Of a stretch of DNA of 64,000 nt, positions 26,133-34,506 are shown piece by piece. Under the pieces are notes generated by a model. That model was not told the origin of the DNA and searched no databases. It saw only the letters and a list, made by a program, of their open reading frames with translations. Position 1 is the stretch's first letter, and each line of letters starts with the position of its first letter. This DNA is from Spirosoma sp. SC4-14 (GTDB lineage: Bacteria > Bacteroidota > Bacteroidia > Cytophagales > Spirosomataceae): the NCBI RefSeq assembly GCF_037201965.1, contig NZ_CP147518.1, positions 6,069,001 to 6,133,000 on the forward strand, in the 5' to 3' direction. The translations under genes and the position numbers were made by a program.

Positions 26133-26819
26133 ATGAAATTTGGCGTTGTTGTTTTTCCCGGTTCTAACTGCGATCAGGATGCCGTTGATACGCTGGAACT
26201 GATGGGCCAGAAAGTCGTTAAACTCTGGCATAAAGATCATGATCTGCAAGGTTGCGACTTTATTATGCTACCCGGTGGGTTTTCCTATGGCGATTACCTG
26301 CGTACGGGAGCAGTAGCCCGTTTTTCGCCGATCATGAACGAAGTGATCGCCCATGCCAACCGGGGAGGCTATCTGATGGGCATCTGCAACGGATTCCAGA
26401 TCCTGGCCGAAGCACGGCTGGTGCCGGGGGTGCTGCTTCAGAATGCCAATCAAAAATACATCTGCAAAAATATTTACCTGACTCCTCAGTCGCCCGATGC
26501 GCTGCTGACTGCAGGGCTGGATCGTTCGGCCTATAAAATTCCAATGGCGCACGGCGACGGACGCTATTTTGCCGATGCCGATACACTTAAGGAACTGAAC
26601 GATAACGGTCAGGTGCTGTTCCGCTATTGCGACGAAACCGGTGCCATTACCGAAGCAGCCAACCCGAACGGTAGCCTCGAAAACATTGCGGGCGTTACCA
26701 ACAAAGGTAAGAATGTGTTTGGTATGATGCCGCACCCCGAACGCGCTGCCGACCCACTTCTTGGCAATACCGACGGCCGCCTGATTCTGGATCAGATTCT
26801 GAAAGCCGTTCTGGTTTAA
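26133..26819 (+). CDS. purQ: Phosphoribosylformylglycinamidine synthase subunit PurQ
   Basis: Glutaminase subunit of FGAM synthase (step four of de novo purine synthesis), 228 aa, cytosolic. Class I amidotransferase triad: nucleophile C85 in LMGICNGFQIL, and H201/E203 in MMPHPERAADP. The N-terminus KFGVVVFPGSNCDQDA is diagnostic of PurQ. The presence of PurQ as a separate subunit implies a small PurL and PurS elsewhere; neither is in this window. A long hairpin precedes it and a 56-bp palindrome follows it. Confidence 0.95.
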   Translation: MKFGVVVFPGSNCDQDAVDTLELMGQKVVKLWHKDHDLQGCDFIMLPGGFSYGDYLRTGAVARFSPIMNEVIAHANRGGYLMGICNGFQILAEARLVPGVLLQNANQKYICKNIYLTPQSPDALLTAGLDRSAYKIPMAHGDGRYFADADTLKELNDNGQVLFRYCDETGAITEAANPNGSLENIAGVTNKGKNVFGMMPHPERAADPLLGNTDGRLILDQILKAVLV

Positions 26820-26824
26820 GGATG

Positions 26825-26880
26825 ACTTCATAAAACAAAAGTGGCCCGGAACGTTCCGGGCCACTTTTGTTTTATGAAGT
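26825..26880 (+). terminator. Perfect 56-bp palindrome after purQ
   Basis: Arms 26825-26852 and 26853-26880 are perfectly complementary with no spacer, centred on aacgtt. The GC-rich core (gtggcccgg) is flanked by A/T-rich ends, so read either way it gives a stem followed by T-rich sequence. It starts 6 nt after the purQ stop. Confidence 0.85.
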
Positions 26881-26888
26881 TTTATTGT

Positions 26889-26964
26889 CCACAGAGGCAC
26901 AACTCACTATTTTATTATTCTGTGACCTCTGTGGCCAGTAAATAGATAGCTATTTACTGGCCAC
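26889..26964 (-). terminator. Two overlapping hairpins at the end of the Old Yellow Enzyme gene
   Basis: Perfect 9-bp arms ccacagagg/cctctgtgg (26889-26897 and 26926-26934) overlap a perfect 15-bp pair (26931-26945 and 26950-26964, loop 4 nt). The right arm of the second pair is the end of the coding sequence itself: the last four codons and the stop. They probably terminate the minus-strand gene. Confidence 0.75.
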
Positions 26965-28047
26965 GGCTTCGAGCACCGGATAATCGGTATAGCCTTTTTC
27001 GCCAGGCGAATAGAACGTCGAAAAATCGGGTTGATTCAGTTCTGCACCGGTCTTGAGCCGCTCCACAAAATCAGGATTGGCAATTAATGGCCGACCAAAC
27101 GCAATCAGATTGGCAAGACCACTCTGCAAAGCCGCTTCGGCCCGTTCGGCATCGTAGCCACCACTCAAAATCAGTGAGCCTTTGTAGGCTTCCCGAATGG
27201 CATTTACTATTGCATCGGGCACAATGGGTGCCCCCATCGATGAATGGTCGACCAGGTGTAGGTAAACAACACCAATTTCATTGAGTTTTTGCGCAATATA
27301 GGTATAGGTCTCATCCACCTCGGCATAAGGTTTAATGTCGTTGAAGACCCCGTATGGCGATAGCCGAACACCCACCTTATGGAGACCAATTGCTTTGCCG
27401 GCCTCTTCGGCAATTTCGAGCAGGAACCGGCTACGGTTTTCAATAGTACCGCCGTATTCGTCGGTACGATGGTTGGAATCAGGACTGATAAACTGTTCAA
27501 TCAGATAGCCATTGGCACCATGAAGCTCTACGCCATCGAAACCCGCTTCTACTGCATTTACGGAAGCGTTGACAAACTCCTGTATGGTTTGTTTCACCTC
27601 TTCAGTTGTCAGCGCCCGTGGCGTTGGATGCGGCAGCATACCATCGGTATCCGTATAAATTTCGCCAGCAGCCGCTAATGCCGATGGCGCTATAATTTCG
27701 GCATTTTCGCCCAGATGCAGCGAATGGCCAATACGGCCGGTATGCATCAGTTGAGCAAAAATCTTACCCCCTTTGGCATGAACAGCATCCGTTACGTTCT
27801 TCCAGGCTTCGACCTGTGCAGCACTGTGGATTCCTGGAATACGAGCATACCCTTCGCCATTGGGCGATGGGCCAACACCTTCCGAAATTATTAGCCCAAC
27901 CGAAGCCCGCTGTGCATAATAGGTAGCCATAATGTCGGTCGGAATATGATCGGCAGTTGCCCGGTTGCGGGTCATTGGGGCCATAACAATGTGATTCTGG
28001 AGCGTCAGCTTACCCAGTATTGCTTCCGCAAAAAGTTTTTGTGCCAT
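26950..28047 (-). CDS. Old Yellow Enzyme-type alkene reductase
   Basis: FMN-dependent NAD(P)H oxidoreductase of 365 aa (OYE/NemA class) reducing activated alkenes, nitro compounds or quinone-like electrophiles in the cytosol. The barrel begins LQNHIVMAPMTRNRA. The substrate-binding segment is ELHGANGYLIEQFISPDSNHRTDEYGG, and the phosphate-binding end is LILSGGYDAERAE and LIAFGRPLIANPDFVERL. Length and motifs match NemA-like proteins. An ArsR-type regulator gene lies 177 nt upstream on the same strand and may control it. The final codons form one arm of a hairpin. Confidence 0.93.
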   Translation of the reverse strand: MAQKLFAEAILGKLTLQNHIVMAPMTRNRATADHIPTDIMATYYAQRASVGLIISEGVGPSPNGEGYARIPGIHSAAQVEAWKNVTDAVHAKGGKIFAQLMHTGRIGHSLHLGENAEIIAPSALAAAGEIYTDTDGMLPHPTPRALTTEEVKQTIQEFVNASVNAVEAGFDGVELHGANGYLIEQFISPDSNHRTDEYGGTIENRSRFLLEIAEEAGKAIGLHKVGVRLSPYGVFNDIKPYAEVDETYTYIAQKLNEIGVVYLHLVDHSSMGAPIVPDAIVNAIREAYKGSLILSGGYDAERAEAALQSGLANLIAFGRPLIANPDFVERLKTGAELNQPDFSTFYSPGEKGYTDYPVLEAVASK

Positions 28048-28224
28048 AGCTACTCGTAGTTAAACGGTTTGTATGTATTCTGTCGTTGGTCTTCGGCATC
28101 AGTAGTCATTGACCATCGGAAGAAGGAATGATTAATGGCGCCGAAGGCTAATAACAGAAGGTTAGATTACGGCCAGAAAACACAACCATATATTTAAAAG
28201 TTTGGATGTATTAGGATAAATTTT

Positions 28225-28494
28225 TCAGGTTAGCTTTTCGATGAAATCCGATAGCTGCTGAAGCGATTCTTTATTCAACGTCAAATGAAGGTTTCGCCCT
28301 TCTTTCTGCGAATTAACCAATCCACTGTCGGTCAATAACTTAACATGGTGCGACACGCATGGCTGCGACAATCCGGTCAGTTGCTGAATATCGGATGCGG
28401 TCAGGCTTCCTTTATCTGAAAGCTCCATTAAAATTGTCAGTCGATATTTGTCGGCAATGGCACCCGTAGCTTTTTCAACAAAACGATTCTCCAT
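28225..28494 (-). CDS. ArsR-family transcriptional regulator
   Basis: Winged-helix repressor of 89 aa. The recognition region TASDIQQLTGLSQPCVSHHVKLLTDSGLV is typical ArsR HTH; a single Cys lies in SQPCVSHH, at the place of the classical ELCVCDL motif but without the second Cys, so metal sensing by that site is doubtful. It is divergent from the CotH-like gene and upstream of the Old Yellow Enzyme gene on the same strand, so an electrophile or redox signal controlling that enzyme is plausible (inference). Confidence 0.87.
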   Translation of the reverse strand: MENRFVEKATGAIADKYRLTILMELSDKGSLTASDIQQLTGLSQPCVSHHVKLLTDSGLVNSQKEGRNLHLTLNKESLQQLSDFIEKLT

Positions 28495-28514
28495 GTCGGT
28501 AAGGCTTTAATAAA

Positions 28515-28522
28515 CAAAAATA
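28515..28522 (-). promoter_or_regulatory. Candidate -7 box of the arsR-like gene
   Basis: Read on the minus strand this is TATTTTTG (TAnnTTTG), 21 nt upstream of the start codon. A TTGG-like -33 candidate sits near 28539-28542. Confidence 0.5.
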
Positions 28523-28570
28523 ACAAAAACTACCGGAACCAAGTGCCGGAGCAAGTAGCCTGAAAAAATT

Positions 28571-28600
28571 ACTATTTTTACCAGAATATTTAAAAATAGT
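28571..28600. promoter_or_regulatory. Perfect 10-10-10 inverted repeat in the divergent arsR/cotH region
   Basis: Arms actattttta (28571-28580) and taaaaatagt (28591-28600) are perfectly complementary around a 10-nt spacer. The A/T-rich dyad lies about 80 nt from the arsR-like start and 14 nt before the CotH-like start, a suitable operator for the ArsR-type protein or a shared promoter element. Confidence 0.55.
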
Positions 28601-28613
28601 GACTTGCCAATCT

Positions 28614-30251
28614 ATGCGCACCAACTCTATCTGCCTAATCGTTGTCCTATTTCTTGCAACGGGTTCGTTGTTGGCTCAATCCTTCAGTTCGTCAGTGCTG
28701 CCCATTCTACTAATCAATACCAATGGGCAAACCATTCCGGACGAGCCCAAAATTGTAGCAGATCTGCAACTTATTGACAATGGTTCAGGCAAATTGAATA
28801 GCCTAACCGATAAACCAGCTTTCAGCAGCAAAATAGGCATTGAACTACGGGGAGCCACATCGCAGCAGTTCTTCCCCAAAAAACCTTATGGCTTCGAACT
28901 CCGCGACTCTACGGGCGAAAACTCGGTAAATGCTTCGCTTTTGGGCATGCCTTCAGAATCGGACTGGGTACTCAATGCAACCTACAACGACAAAACCCTG
29001 ATCCGAGAAACGCTCACCTACGATCTGAATCGGCAGTTGAGCAGCTATTACACACCCCGCTACCGCTACTGCGAAGTGGTGTTGAATGGTAGTTATGCTG
29101 GCCTGTATATCCTTTTCGAGAAAATAAAGCGCGACAAAAACCGGATCAATATCAGCAACATAAAACCAACCGATGTGTCGGGCGATGCGCTGACGGGTGG
29201 TTATATTTTCAAGATCGACAAAACCGAAGGGTCCCCATCGCGCTCCTGGGTATCGGCCTATAAAGGTATAAAAGGACAGGCTATTCCTATTCAGATCGAT
29301 CGACCCAAGCCCGACGATCTGGCCGAAGAACAGTTTCAATACGCCAAACGCTTCGTTACCGATTTCGAAAATGCGCTTCAGGGAAACAACTATCTGGACT
29401 CGGCAACCGGTTACCGAAAATACATCAACGACGACTCATTTGTAGATTATCTGCTGTTAACCGAAATCTGCAAGAACATTGATGGTTACCGGCTCAGTAG
29501 TTTTTTCTATAAAGACCGCGACTCGAAAGGGGGCAGGCTGGTGATGGGCCCCATCTGGGACTACAATCTGGCTTATGGCAATGTGAATTACTGTAGTGGC
29601 GAAAGCTACCAAGGCTGGGTATATAACTTTAGCCATGTTTGCCCCGACGATGATTTTCAGGCTCCATTCTGGTGGGAGCGCTTGCTAACCGATAAGGCGT
29701 TTGCTGCCAAAGTCCGCACAAAATACCAGTCCTTGCGGAAAACGATTTTAACAACCGATCGTATCAATGCCTATATCGACTCTACAGCCTTAGTACTGGG
29801 TGAAGCGCGCGTTCGCAATTTTCAGCGGTGGCCCGTTATCGGCATTTATGTATGGCCCAATTACTTCATCGGGAAAACCTACGACGAAGAGGTTACTTAT
29901 TTAAAAAACTGGATACGCCAGCGTTTGATCTGGATGGACAGTGCTATTCTGCCTTTCGGAACCGAAATTCTCAGTAGCGAACCCGCCGATACCTTTTCGC
30001 TGACAATTAGCCCCAATCCGTCGGCCAGCGATGTTACGGTAACGTATCGCTTGCTGCGCCGAGCCGATCTGCGATTGTCGATTATAGACGCCAGCGGCCG
30101 GATTTTACATACACTTCAATGGCCCGCCGAATCGCCGGGAAACCATCAGCACATTCTGCCAGCTCAACTCTTGCCTGCCAACCCCGGAACCTACTTGTTT
30201 CAGCTCGACGCCGACGGCGTTCCTACCCGGCAAAAAGTTATACGGTTTTAG
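28614..30251 (+). CDS. CotH-kinase-family protein with T9SS sorting domain
   Basis: Secreted protein of about 545 aa. The start at MRTNSICLIVVLFLATGSLLAQ (28614) is preferred over a GTG at 28599 that lies inside an inverted repeat. The CotH domain (about 60-430) includes IELRGATSQQFFPKKPYGFELRD, SDWVLNATYNDKTLIRETL, YAGLYILFEKIKRDKNRI and MGPIWDYNLAYGN, the conserved CotH blocks. The last 90 residues (SPNPSASDVTVTYRL through GTYLFQLDADG) form a T9SS type A sorting domain. CotH in spores is a protein kinase; whether secreted bacterial homologues phosphorylate anything is unknown. Confidence 0.9.
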   Translation: MRTNSICLIVVLFLATGSLLAQSFSSSVLPILLINTNGQTIPDEPKIVADLQLIDNGSGKLNSLTDKPAFSSKIGIELRGATSQQFFPKKPYGFELRDSTGENSVNASLLGMPSESDWVLNATYNDKTLIRETLTYDLNRQLSSYYTPRYRYCEVVLNGSYAGLYILFEKIKRDKNRINISNIKPTDVSGDALTGGYIFKIDKTEGSPSRSWVSAYKGIKGQAIPIQIDRPKPDDLAEEQFQYAKRFVTDFENALQGNNYLDSATGYRKYINDDSFVDYLLLTEICKNIDGYRLSSFFYKDRDSKGGRLVMGPIWDYNLAYGNVNYCSGESYQGWVYNFSHVCPDDDFQAPFWWERLLTDKAFAAKVRTKYQSLRKTILTTDRINAYIDSTALVLGEARVRNFQRWPVIGIYVWPNYFIGKTYDEEVTYLKNWIRQRLIWMDSAILPFGTEILSSEPADTFSLTISPNPSASDVTVTYRLLRRADLRLSIIDASGRILHTLQWPAESPGNHQHILPAQLLPANPGTYLFQLDADGVPTRQKVIRF

Positions 30252-30375
30252 TGGTATCAAAACAAAAATGAACCAGAACCGAGACTACTCGCCGAACGGC
30301 AGAATGACCTCATAAGATACTGGCAATCAACTAATAGTCCATTCAGAAAGCGATTTTTCTACATCCAGGCAACGT

Positions 30376-31242
30376 TCACGCCGGATTTGTTTTTGGGTCA
30401 GAGGTTCGCAGTTCGTTCCGAAACCAGACTTCCTGCTGCGGAAATGGAATTGTGATTTCATGCTGGCGGAACAGTTCATCGAGCCGAAACCGGAGATCGC
30501 TTTTTACAAACTCAATTCGCAGAAATTCGTAGCTGTAGAAAAAGAGCTTAAAGTCGAGCGACGACGCACCAAAATCGCGAAACTGAACGGTAGGTTTGGG
30601 CGTCAGGAGGATAGCCGAATGTTCGCTGGCGACTTGTAGCAACAGGGTTTTAACCAGTTCGAGATCACTTCCATAAGCCACCCCAATATCGACATGAAAC
30701 CGTGTGGGCCGATCGTTATGCGACCAGTTAATAACGGTTTCCTCAACCAGTTTAGAGTTCGGAACAATCTTGACAATCTCGTCGCGGGTTTCAACTTCCG
30801 ACGTTCGCAATCCAATTCCTTTCACCATCACAATCGTATCGTCGACCACGACCATATCGCCTACGCGAACCGTGCCTTCAATCAGCAGAATAATGCCCGA
30901 CAACAGATCTTTAACGGTTTGCTGGAGCCCCAGTCCAATACCAACCAGCAAAGCCGCCGTACCGGCCAGCACCACCGACAGTTGAATACCCAATGCCTGC
31001 ATCGACAGAATGATGGCAAGTGGATAAATAATGTATTTGATCAGTCGATTGACGGCATACTGGTGCCCAATTGCCACGTTTCGACGGTTATAAAACAACC
31101 GAAGCACATAGCGCTTCAATAAATACATCACTGTCCAGGCCAGCACTAGAATGAAAATGGCAGAACAAATATCGGCTACGGTGAGGGTATAGGATTTGAG
31201 CTTAATTAACTCATAATTCAGAAAATCATGTAACGTATTCAT
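30376..31242 (-). CDS. MscS-type mechanosensitive channel
   Basis: Inner-membrane channel of 288 aa that opens on hypo-osmotic tension. Transmembrane helices lie at about 20-45, 70-90 and 93-115; the third is Gly/Ala-rich (VVLAGTAALLVGIGLGLQQ), the MscS pore helix, followed by the beta domain (EGTVRVGDMVVVDDTIVMVKGIGLRTSEVET) and the C-terminal alpha/beta domain. It lies 29 nt after the universal stress protein gene on the same strand and is probably its operon partner, last in a GNAT-usp-mscS unit. Confidence 0.92.
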   Translation of the reverse strand: MNTLHDFLNYELIKLKSYTLTVADICSAIFILVLAWTVMYLLKRYVLRLFYNRRNVAIGHQYAVNRLIKYIIYPLAIILSMQALGIQLSVVLAGTAALLVGIGLGLQQTVKDLLSGIILLIEGTVRVGDMVVVDDTIVMVKGIGLRTSEVETRDEIVKIVPNSKLVEETVINWSHNDRPTRFHVDIGVAYGSDLELVKTLLLQVASEHSAILLTPKPTVQFRDFGASSLDFKLFFYSYEFLRIEFVKSDLRFRLDELFRQHEITIPFPQQEVWFRNELRTSDPKTNPA

Positions 31243-31271
31243 TGTGTTGATCGGGTGGGTATTTGCCGGAT

Positions 31272-32219
31272 TCAGCCAAGTTGAACCGGCGGAAAAAATT
31301 GATTAAATGAAGGAATCATTGATTGGAGCGTTCGGCTGGCAGTGGGCTGCATATGGGCAATAACGGGTGCCTCGGGCTGAATCGACAGCACCGGAACTTT
31401 GGCCCGATTTACAATCTGGCGGGCAAACGGACCAACAAAAAAGTGCCGGATCGGCGTATCCAGCGTGGCCGTAATGATAATGAGGCTGGCATGCAAATCT
31501 TCCGATTTTCGGAGCACGGTTTTGGCCACAGAGTCGGTTTCGGCAAGTAGTATATCGGCGTCGATAGAATCTTCTGCCAGTTGCCGGTCAAGAACAGACA
31601 TAGCATTGGTTACGGGGTCGGTTTCATGAGCGTCATGCCGGTCAAACAGTCCCAGAACGGTCAGATGCGCCTTGTTTTTGCGGATAATTCGTCGAGCGTA
31701 TTCATACTTGTCCAGTGCCCCCGGCACTGGCCGCACAGGAAACAGAATTTCCTGAAAATCGGTATTCTGAAACGTGCCTGGCACGGTCAGCACAGGGCAC
31801 GGTGCCACTTTAAGAACGCGGTAGGCTTCCGACCCCATCAAATACTCCCGAATGCCGGAGGTTCCGTGAGCGCCCATCACAATGAGATCGGCGCCAAAAT
31901 CACGGGCAACATCGGCAATGCGGTCGCTGATTACGCCCGTTCGGCATTCAACAAAATAACGCACGGGCAGGTCAGCCAGCTTTTCGTCGGCCCACTGGTG
32001 AAGTTTCGGTACTTCGGCCTCAATCACTTCTTCGCTCGATAAGGAAATGCTTAACCCATCGCCCGACGAAAACACATACTGATCGGGATTAATAATGTGC
32101 AATAACCGGATCACGGCGTTGTGGCGCTGGCTCATAGCGGCTGCAAGAGCCAGCGCCCTAGTCGATGTATCGCTATAGTCGATGGGAACAAGTATTCGAT
32201 TTATGGTTATATTTTCCAT
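31272..32219 (-). CDS. Double universal stress protein (UspA-type), first copy
   Basis: Cytosolic 315-aa protein with two tandem Usp domains (about 5-150 and 160-290). Domain one has ILVPIDYSDTSTRALALAAA and the ATP-loop-like GAHGTSGIREYLMGSEAYR then VAPCPVLTVPG. Domain two has ILFPVRPVPGALDKYEYARRIIRKN and a degenerate loop. A 25-aa tail follows. It is paralogous to the protein at 36283-37212. It lies 59 nt after the GNAT gene and 29 nt before the mscS gene on the same strand. The role is stress resilience by family; the ligand is unknown. Confidence 0.9.
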   Translation of the reverse strand: MENITINRILVPIDYSDTSTRALALAAAMSQRHNAVIRLLHIINPDQYVFSSGDGLSISLSSEEVIEAEVPKLHQWADEKLADLPVRYFVECRTGVISDRIADVARDFGADLIVMGAHGTSGIREYLMGSEAYRVLKVAPCPVLTVPGTFQNTDFQEILFPVRPVPGALDKYEYARRIIRKNKAHLTVLGLFDRHDAHETDPVTNAMSVLDRQLAEDSIDADILLAETDSVAKTVLRKSEDLHASLIIITATLDTPIRHFFVGPFARQIVNRAKVPVLSIQPEAPVIAHMQPTASRTLQSMIPSFNQFFPPVQLG

Positions 32220-32278
32220 GACAGAAGGGTTTTTAGGTTAAATAACGATTACCAGCCATAGGCGTTACTTTCCTGCTT

Positions 32279-32992
32279 TTATGCCGCAGCAAACGAAGGC
32301 GAAATGGTCAACGGTCCATACAGACGGTCAGTTTTAACGCCTGTCTCCTTATGCTTTAGCTCCGCTCTGGTTGGTTTATAGCCAACATTTTTCCATTCGA
32401 GAAGTGTCGCGTATTCTTTCGATTCAGTATCACCTTTCAGGTAATTGGTCAGAATACACGTCACCCGAAAGCCATTGGCCAGTTGAAAGCTGAGTGTAGG
32501 ATCGTAGATTTCTTTCTGTATAACTTTATCGATATAGTGCTGAGGAGAAAGTTGTTCCGCATAACGACAATAGGCAGGAATTCGTCCGCCAGCCACAATA
32601 GCCCGCAGATTTAGACGTCGGCAGCAGTTCTTACGAGCATCATATAACCGGCGCCCCAGTCGCAGCCCCCGAAAGTTGGGGTGTACAAAAACATCGATAC
32701 CATATAGAATACTACCTGCGGGGTCGTGCGTGTCGAAAGAATAGTGTCCCGTAACCTGTTCATAGGTGTGCTGTTCTCCACAATCGACCCTATTGACAAT
32801 AATGGCCAGTGCTGCGGCTACCACTCTTCCATCGACTTCAATACAGAACTGGCCTTCAGGGAAAAGGTGAAGCAGCTTTTGTATCCGTTCTTTTCGCCAA
32901 TACTGCCCTCCAATAGCGCTATAAGATTCAACCATCGTATCTTTCAACTGATCGTAATCATTTATAGATAAATTTCTGATTATCAAACTCAT
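32279..32992 (-). CDS. GNAT acetyltransferase (family usually fused to a nitrilase domain)
   Basis: GNAT protein of 237 aa. The acetyl-CoA region reads VFVHPNFRGLRLGRRLYDARKN, followed by LRAIVAGGRIPAYCRYAEQLSP and FQLANGFRVTCILTNYLKGDTES. These blocks match the N-terminal half of bifunctional GNAT/carbon-nitrogen hydrolase proteins, but no hydrolase domain follows in frame or next door, so this is a stand-alone version. It is first gene of a probable operon with usp and mscS and is preceded by a four-unit 11-bp repeat array. Substrate unknown. Confidence 0.85.
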   Translation of the reverse strand: MSLIIRNLSINDYDQLKDTMVESYSAIGGQYWRKERIQKLLHLFPEGQFCIEVDGRVVAAALAIIVNRVDCGEQHTYEQVTGHYSFDTHDPAGSILYGIDVFVHPNFRGLRLGRRLYDARKNCCRRLNLRAIVAGGRIPAYCRYAEQLSPQHYIDKVIQKEIYDPTLSFQLANGFRVTCILTNYLKGDTESKEYATLLEWKNVGYKPTRAELKHKETGVKTDRLYGPLTISPSFAAA

Positions 32993-33058
32993 ATATATTT
33001 TATTTATAGTTTTTTCAAAGTAAACATACTTCCTGATAGTCTAATGTACACCGTAGTG

Positions 33059-33102
33059 CTTAGAAGCTCCTTAAGCAAAAATTAGAATTAGCTGAGAAAC
33101 CC
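33059..33102 (-). promoter_or_regulatory. Four-unit 11-bp operator array upstream of GNAT-usp-mscS
   Basis: Four contiguous 11-bp units starting at 33059, 33070, 33081 and 33092, with heads CTTAG, CTTAA, ATTAG, CTGAG on the plus strand. It ends 67 nt from the GNAT start. On the strand of the gene each unit ends in (Y)TAAG or a near variant. Phased 11-bp direct repeats are typical of OmpR/PhoB-family binding sites. A -7-like TACTTTG (33016-33022, minus) lies between the array and the gene. Confidence 0.7.
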
Positions 33103-33219
33103 GCTGGCTTTAGATACCAGCCGCGAACGTTGCCCGAACGAGTATTGGTTGCCCAAAGAAAAATCTACTATCCCTACCGACACGAAAGTATAAAAGCCTG
33201 TCCGTTAGCTTTTTAGCAT

Positions 33220-33609
33220 ATGGCTATACTTCACAAATCCCTGATTCTGACTCTGGTACTTGTCAGCACCATGCTCTTTTCGTGTAGTAAGAGCAGCAAA
33301 GATCCCGATCCACAACCGTCGGCCGAGCAATTGATTGCCGATAAATGGTGGTGCCCTTCTGGCAGCTATGCCCAGCAGTTTTTCGGGTCGGATGGTTCGT
33401 GGCAACAGCGGCTTCAAACAACCGACACGCCCGATACGGGCAAATGGAGCTTTTCGGCCGATAAGAAAACCATTAACATCAGCGAGGTAAAAGGCGGCAG
33501 TACACCCCAGCTCTTCTCACAATGGAGCTACACCGTAAACAAACTGGAAACGGCAGCTCTCAACATAAACTATTCTGGTCTGGCTATCAGCTATACCCCA
33601 TGCCCCTAG
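33220..33609 (+). CDS. Small hypothetical lipoprotein
   Basis: Predicted lipoprotein of 129 aa with signal and lipobox LFSC (MAILHKSLILTLVLVSTMLFSC), then a Ser/Asp/Pro linker and a small beta domain (DKWWCPSGSYAQQFFGSDGSW, GKWSFSADKKTINISE). The shape resembles lipocalin-like Bacteroidota lipoproteins that use a W-x-W strand pattern, but I do not recognise the family. Its TAG (33607-33609) directly abuts the TAA of the convergent next gene. Confidence 0.7.
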   Translation: MAILHKSLILTLVLVSTMLFSCSKSSKDPDPQPSAEQLIADKWWCPSGSYAQQFFGSDGSWQQRLQTTDTPDTGKWSFSADKKTINISEVKGGSTPQLFSQWSYTVNKLETAALNINYSGLAISYTPCP

Positions 33610-34500
33610 TTACTGGTTCTTCAGACCGGAAGCAGGCGGAGCTTTATGGTGGTGCGTTCGGGTTAGGGGTTGGACTCCATTGGGCAGCCGCCATTCGCGC
33701 TGTGCAACAAACGGCATTTTCAGCAACTGAAAAAACGTAAGCTCTCCCTCGTTGCGATAGGCCGGCACACCCAATGTTAGCTCATGTTGCGCAATATCCA
33801 TACGATGCGTGCCATGCAGCCGATCCCACCACGAAAAAAGTGTACCCCAATTGGAGTTGAACTCATCGAGCACAATCGAATGATGGATTCCATGCATACG
33901 GGGTGTCACTACAACCTGGTTCAATAATCGTTCAACCCGTTTGGGCAATCGCCAGTTTGAATGGTGAAACTCAGCGGCCAGTTCAAACCCAATTTCGTAC
34001 AGAATAGCGCTCCAGCTACTGATACCAACTAAAATCACGATTGCAGTCCGAAATAGTACGCCCAAGAGCAATTCGCCAAAATGAAACCGTATGGCAGTCG
34101 ACGCATCCATCTCTAAATCGGTATGATGCACATTATGGAACCGCCATAAGAATGGAACTTTATGCGTGGCGTAGTGCCACCAGTAATAGGCATAATCGAA
34201 AGCTAACACGCCCAGCGCTCCCCCAATCCACGTCCAAACACTAGTTTGGGGAAGCAGCCAGCGAATAAGCCCCATAGTATGTTGAGCAGCCCAATTGGCA
34301 GCCAGCAACGGCACGGGCAATAAAAGCAACCGGAGCGTAATAAACGTGGGAACAGCTACGCCGATGTTTCGCACCATCCGGCCCAGGCCCCGAAAATGCC
34401 GACGTCGTAAAGGCCATCGCCATTGTAGCCATACCAATACCCCAAAGGCCAGAACCAGCAGCGGTGCTCCAATAAAGTCGAAGGCAGGAATCAGGAACAT
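33610..34500 (-). CDS. Sterol desaturase/fatty acid hydroxylase family protein
   Basis: Integral membrane di-iron oxygenase-type protein of 296 aa. Four or so transmembrane segments and the histidine clusters HYATHK, HNVHHTD and HGIHHS, the tri-partite motif of the superfamily, are all intact. The bacterial substrate is probably a lipid or carotenoid; it is not determinable here. It follows the AI-2E-type gene by 6 nt on the same strand, so both are co-transcribed. Its stop abuts the stop of the convergent lipoprotein gene with no spacer. Confidence 0.88.
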   Translation of the reverse strand: MFLIPAFDFIGAPLLVLAFGVLVWLQWRWPLRRRHFRGLGRMVRNIGVAVPTFITLRLLLLPVPLLAANWAAQHTMGLIRWLLPQTSVWTWIGGALGVLAFDYAYYWWHYATHKVPFLWRFHNVHHTDLEMDASTAIRFHFGELLLGVLFRTAIVILVGISSWSAILYEIGFELAAEFHHSNWRLPKRVERLLNQVVVTPRMHGIHHSIVLDEFNSNWGTLFSWWDRLHGTHRMDIAQHELTLGVPAYRNEGELTFFQLLKMPFVAQREWRLPNGVQPLTRTHHHKAPPASGLKNQ

Positions 34501-34506
34501 AGCGGC

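Noticed and set aside
28225..28494. Arsenic-sensing ArsR
   Set aside because: The classical double-Cys metal motif is incomplete and there are no ars genes around.
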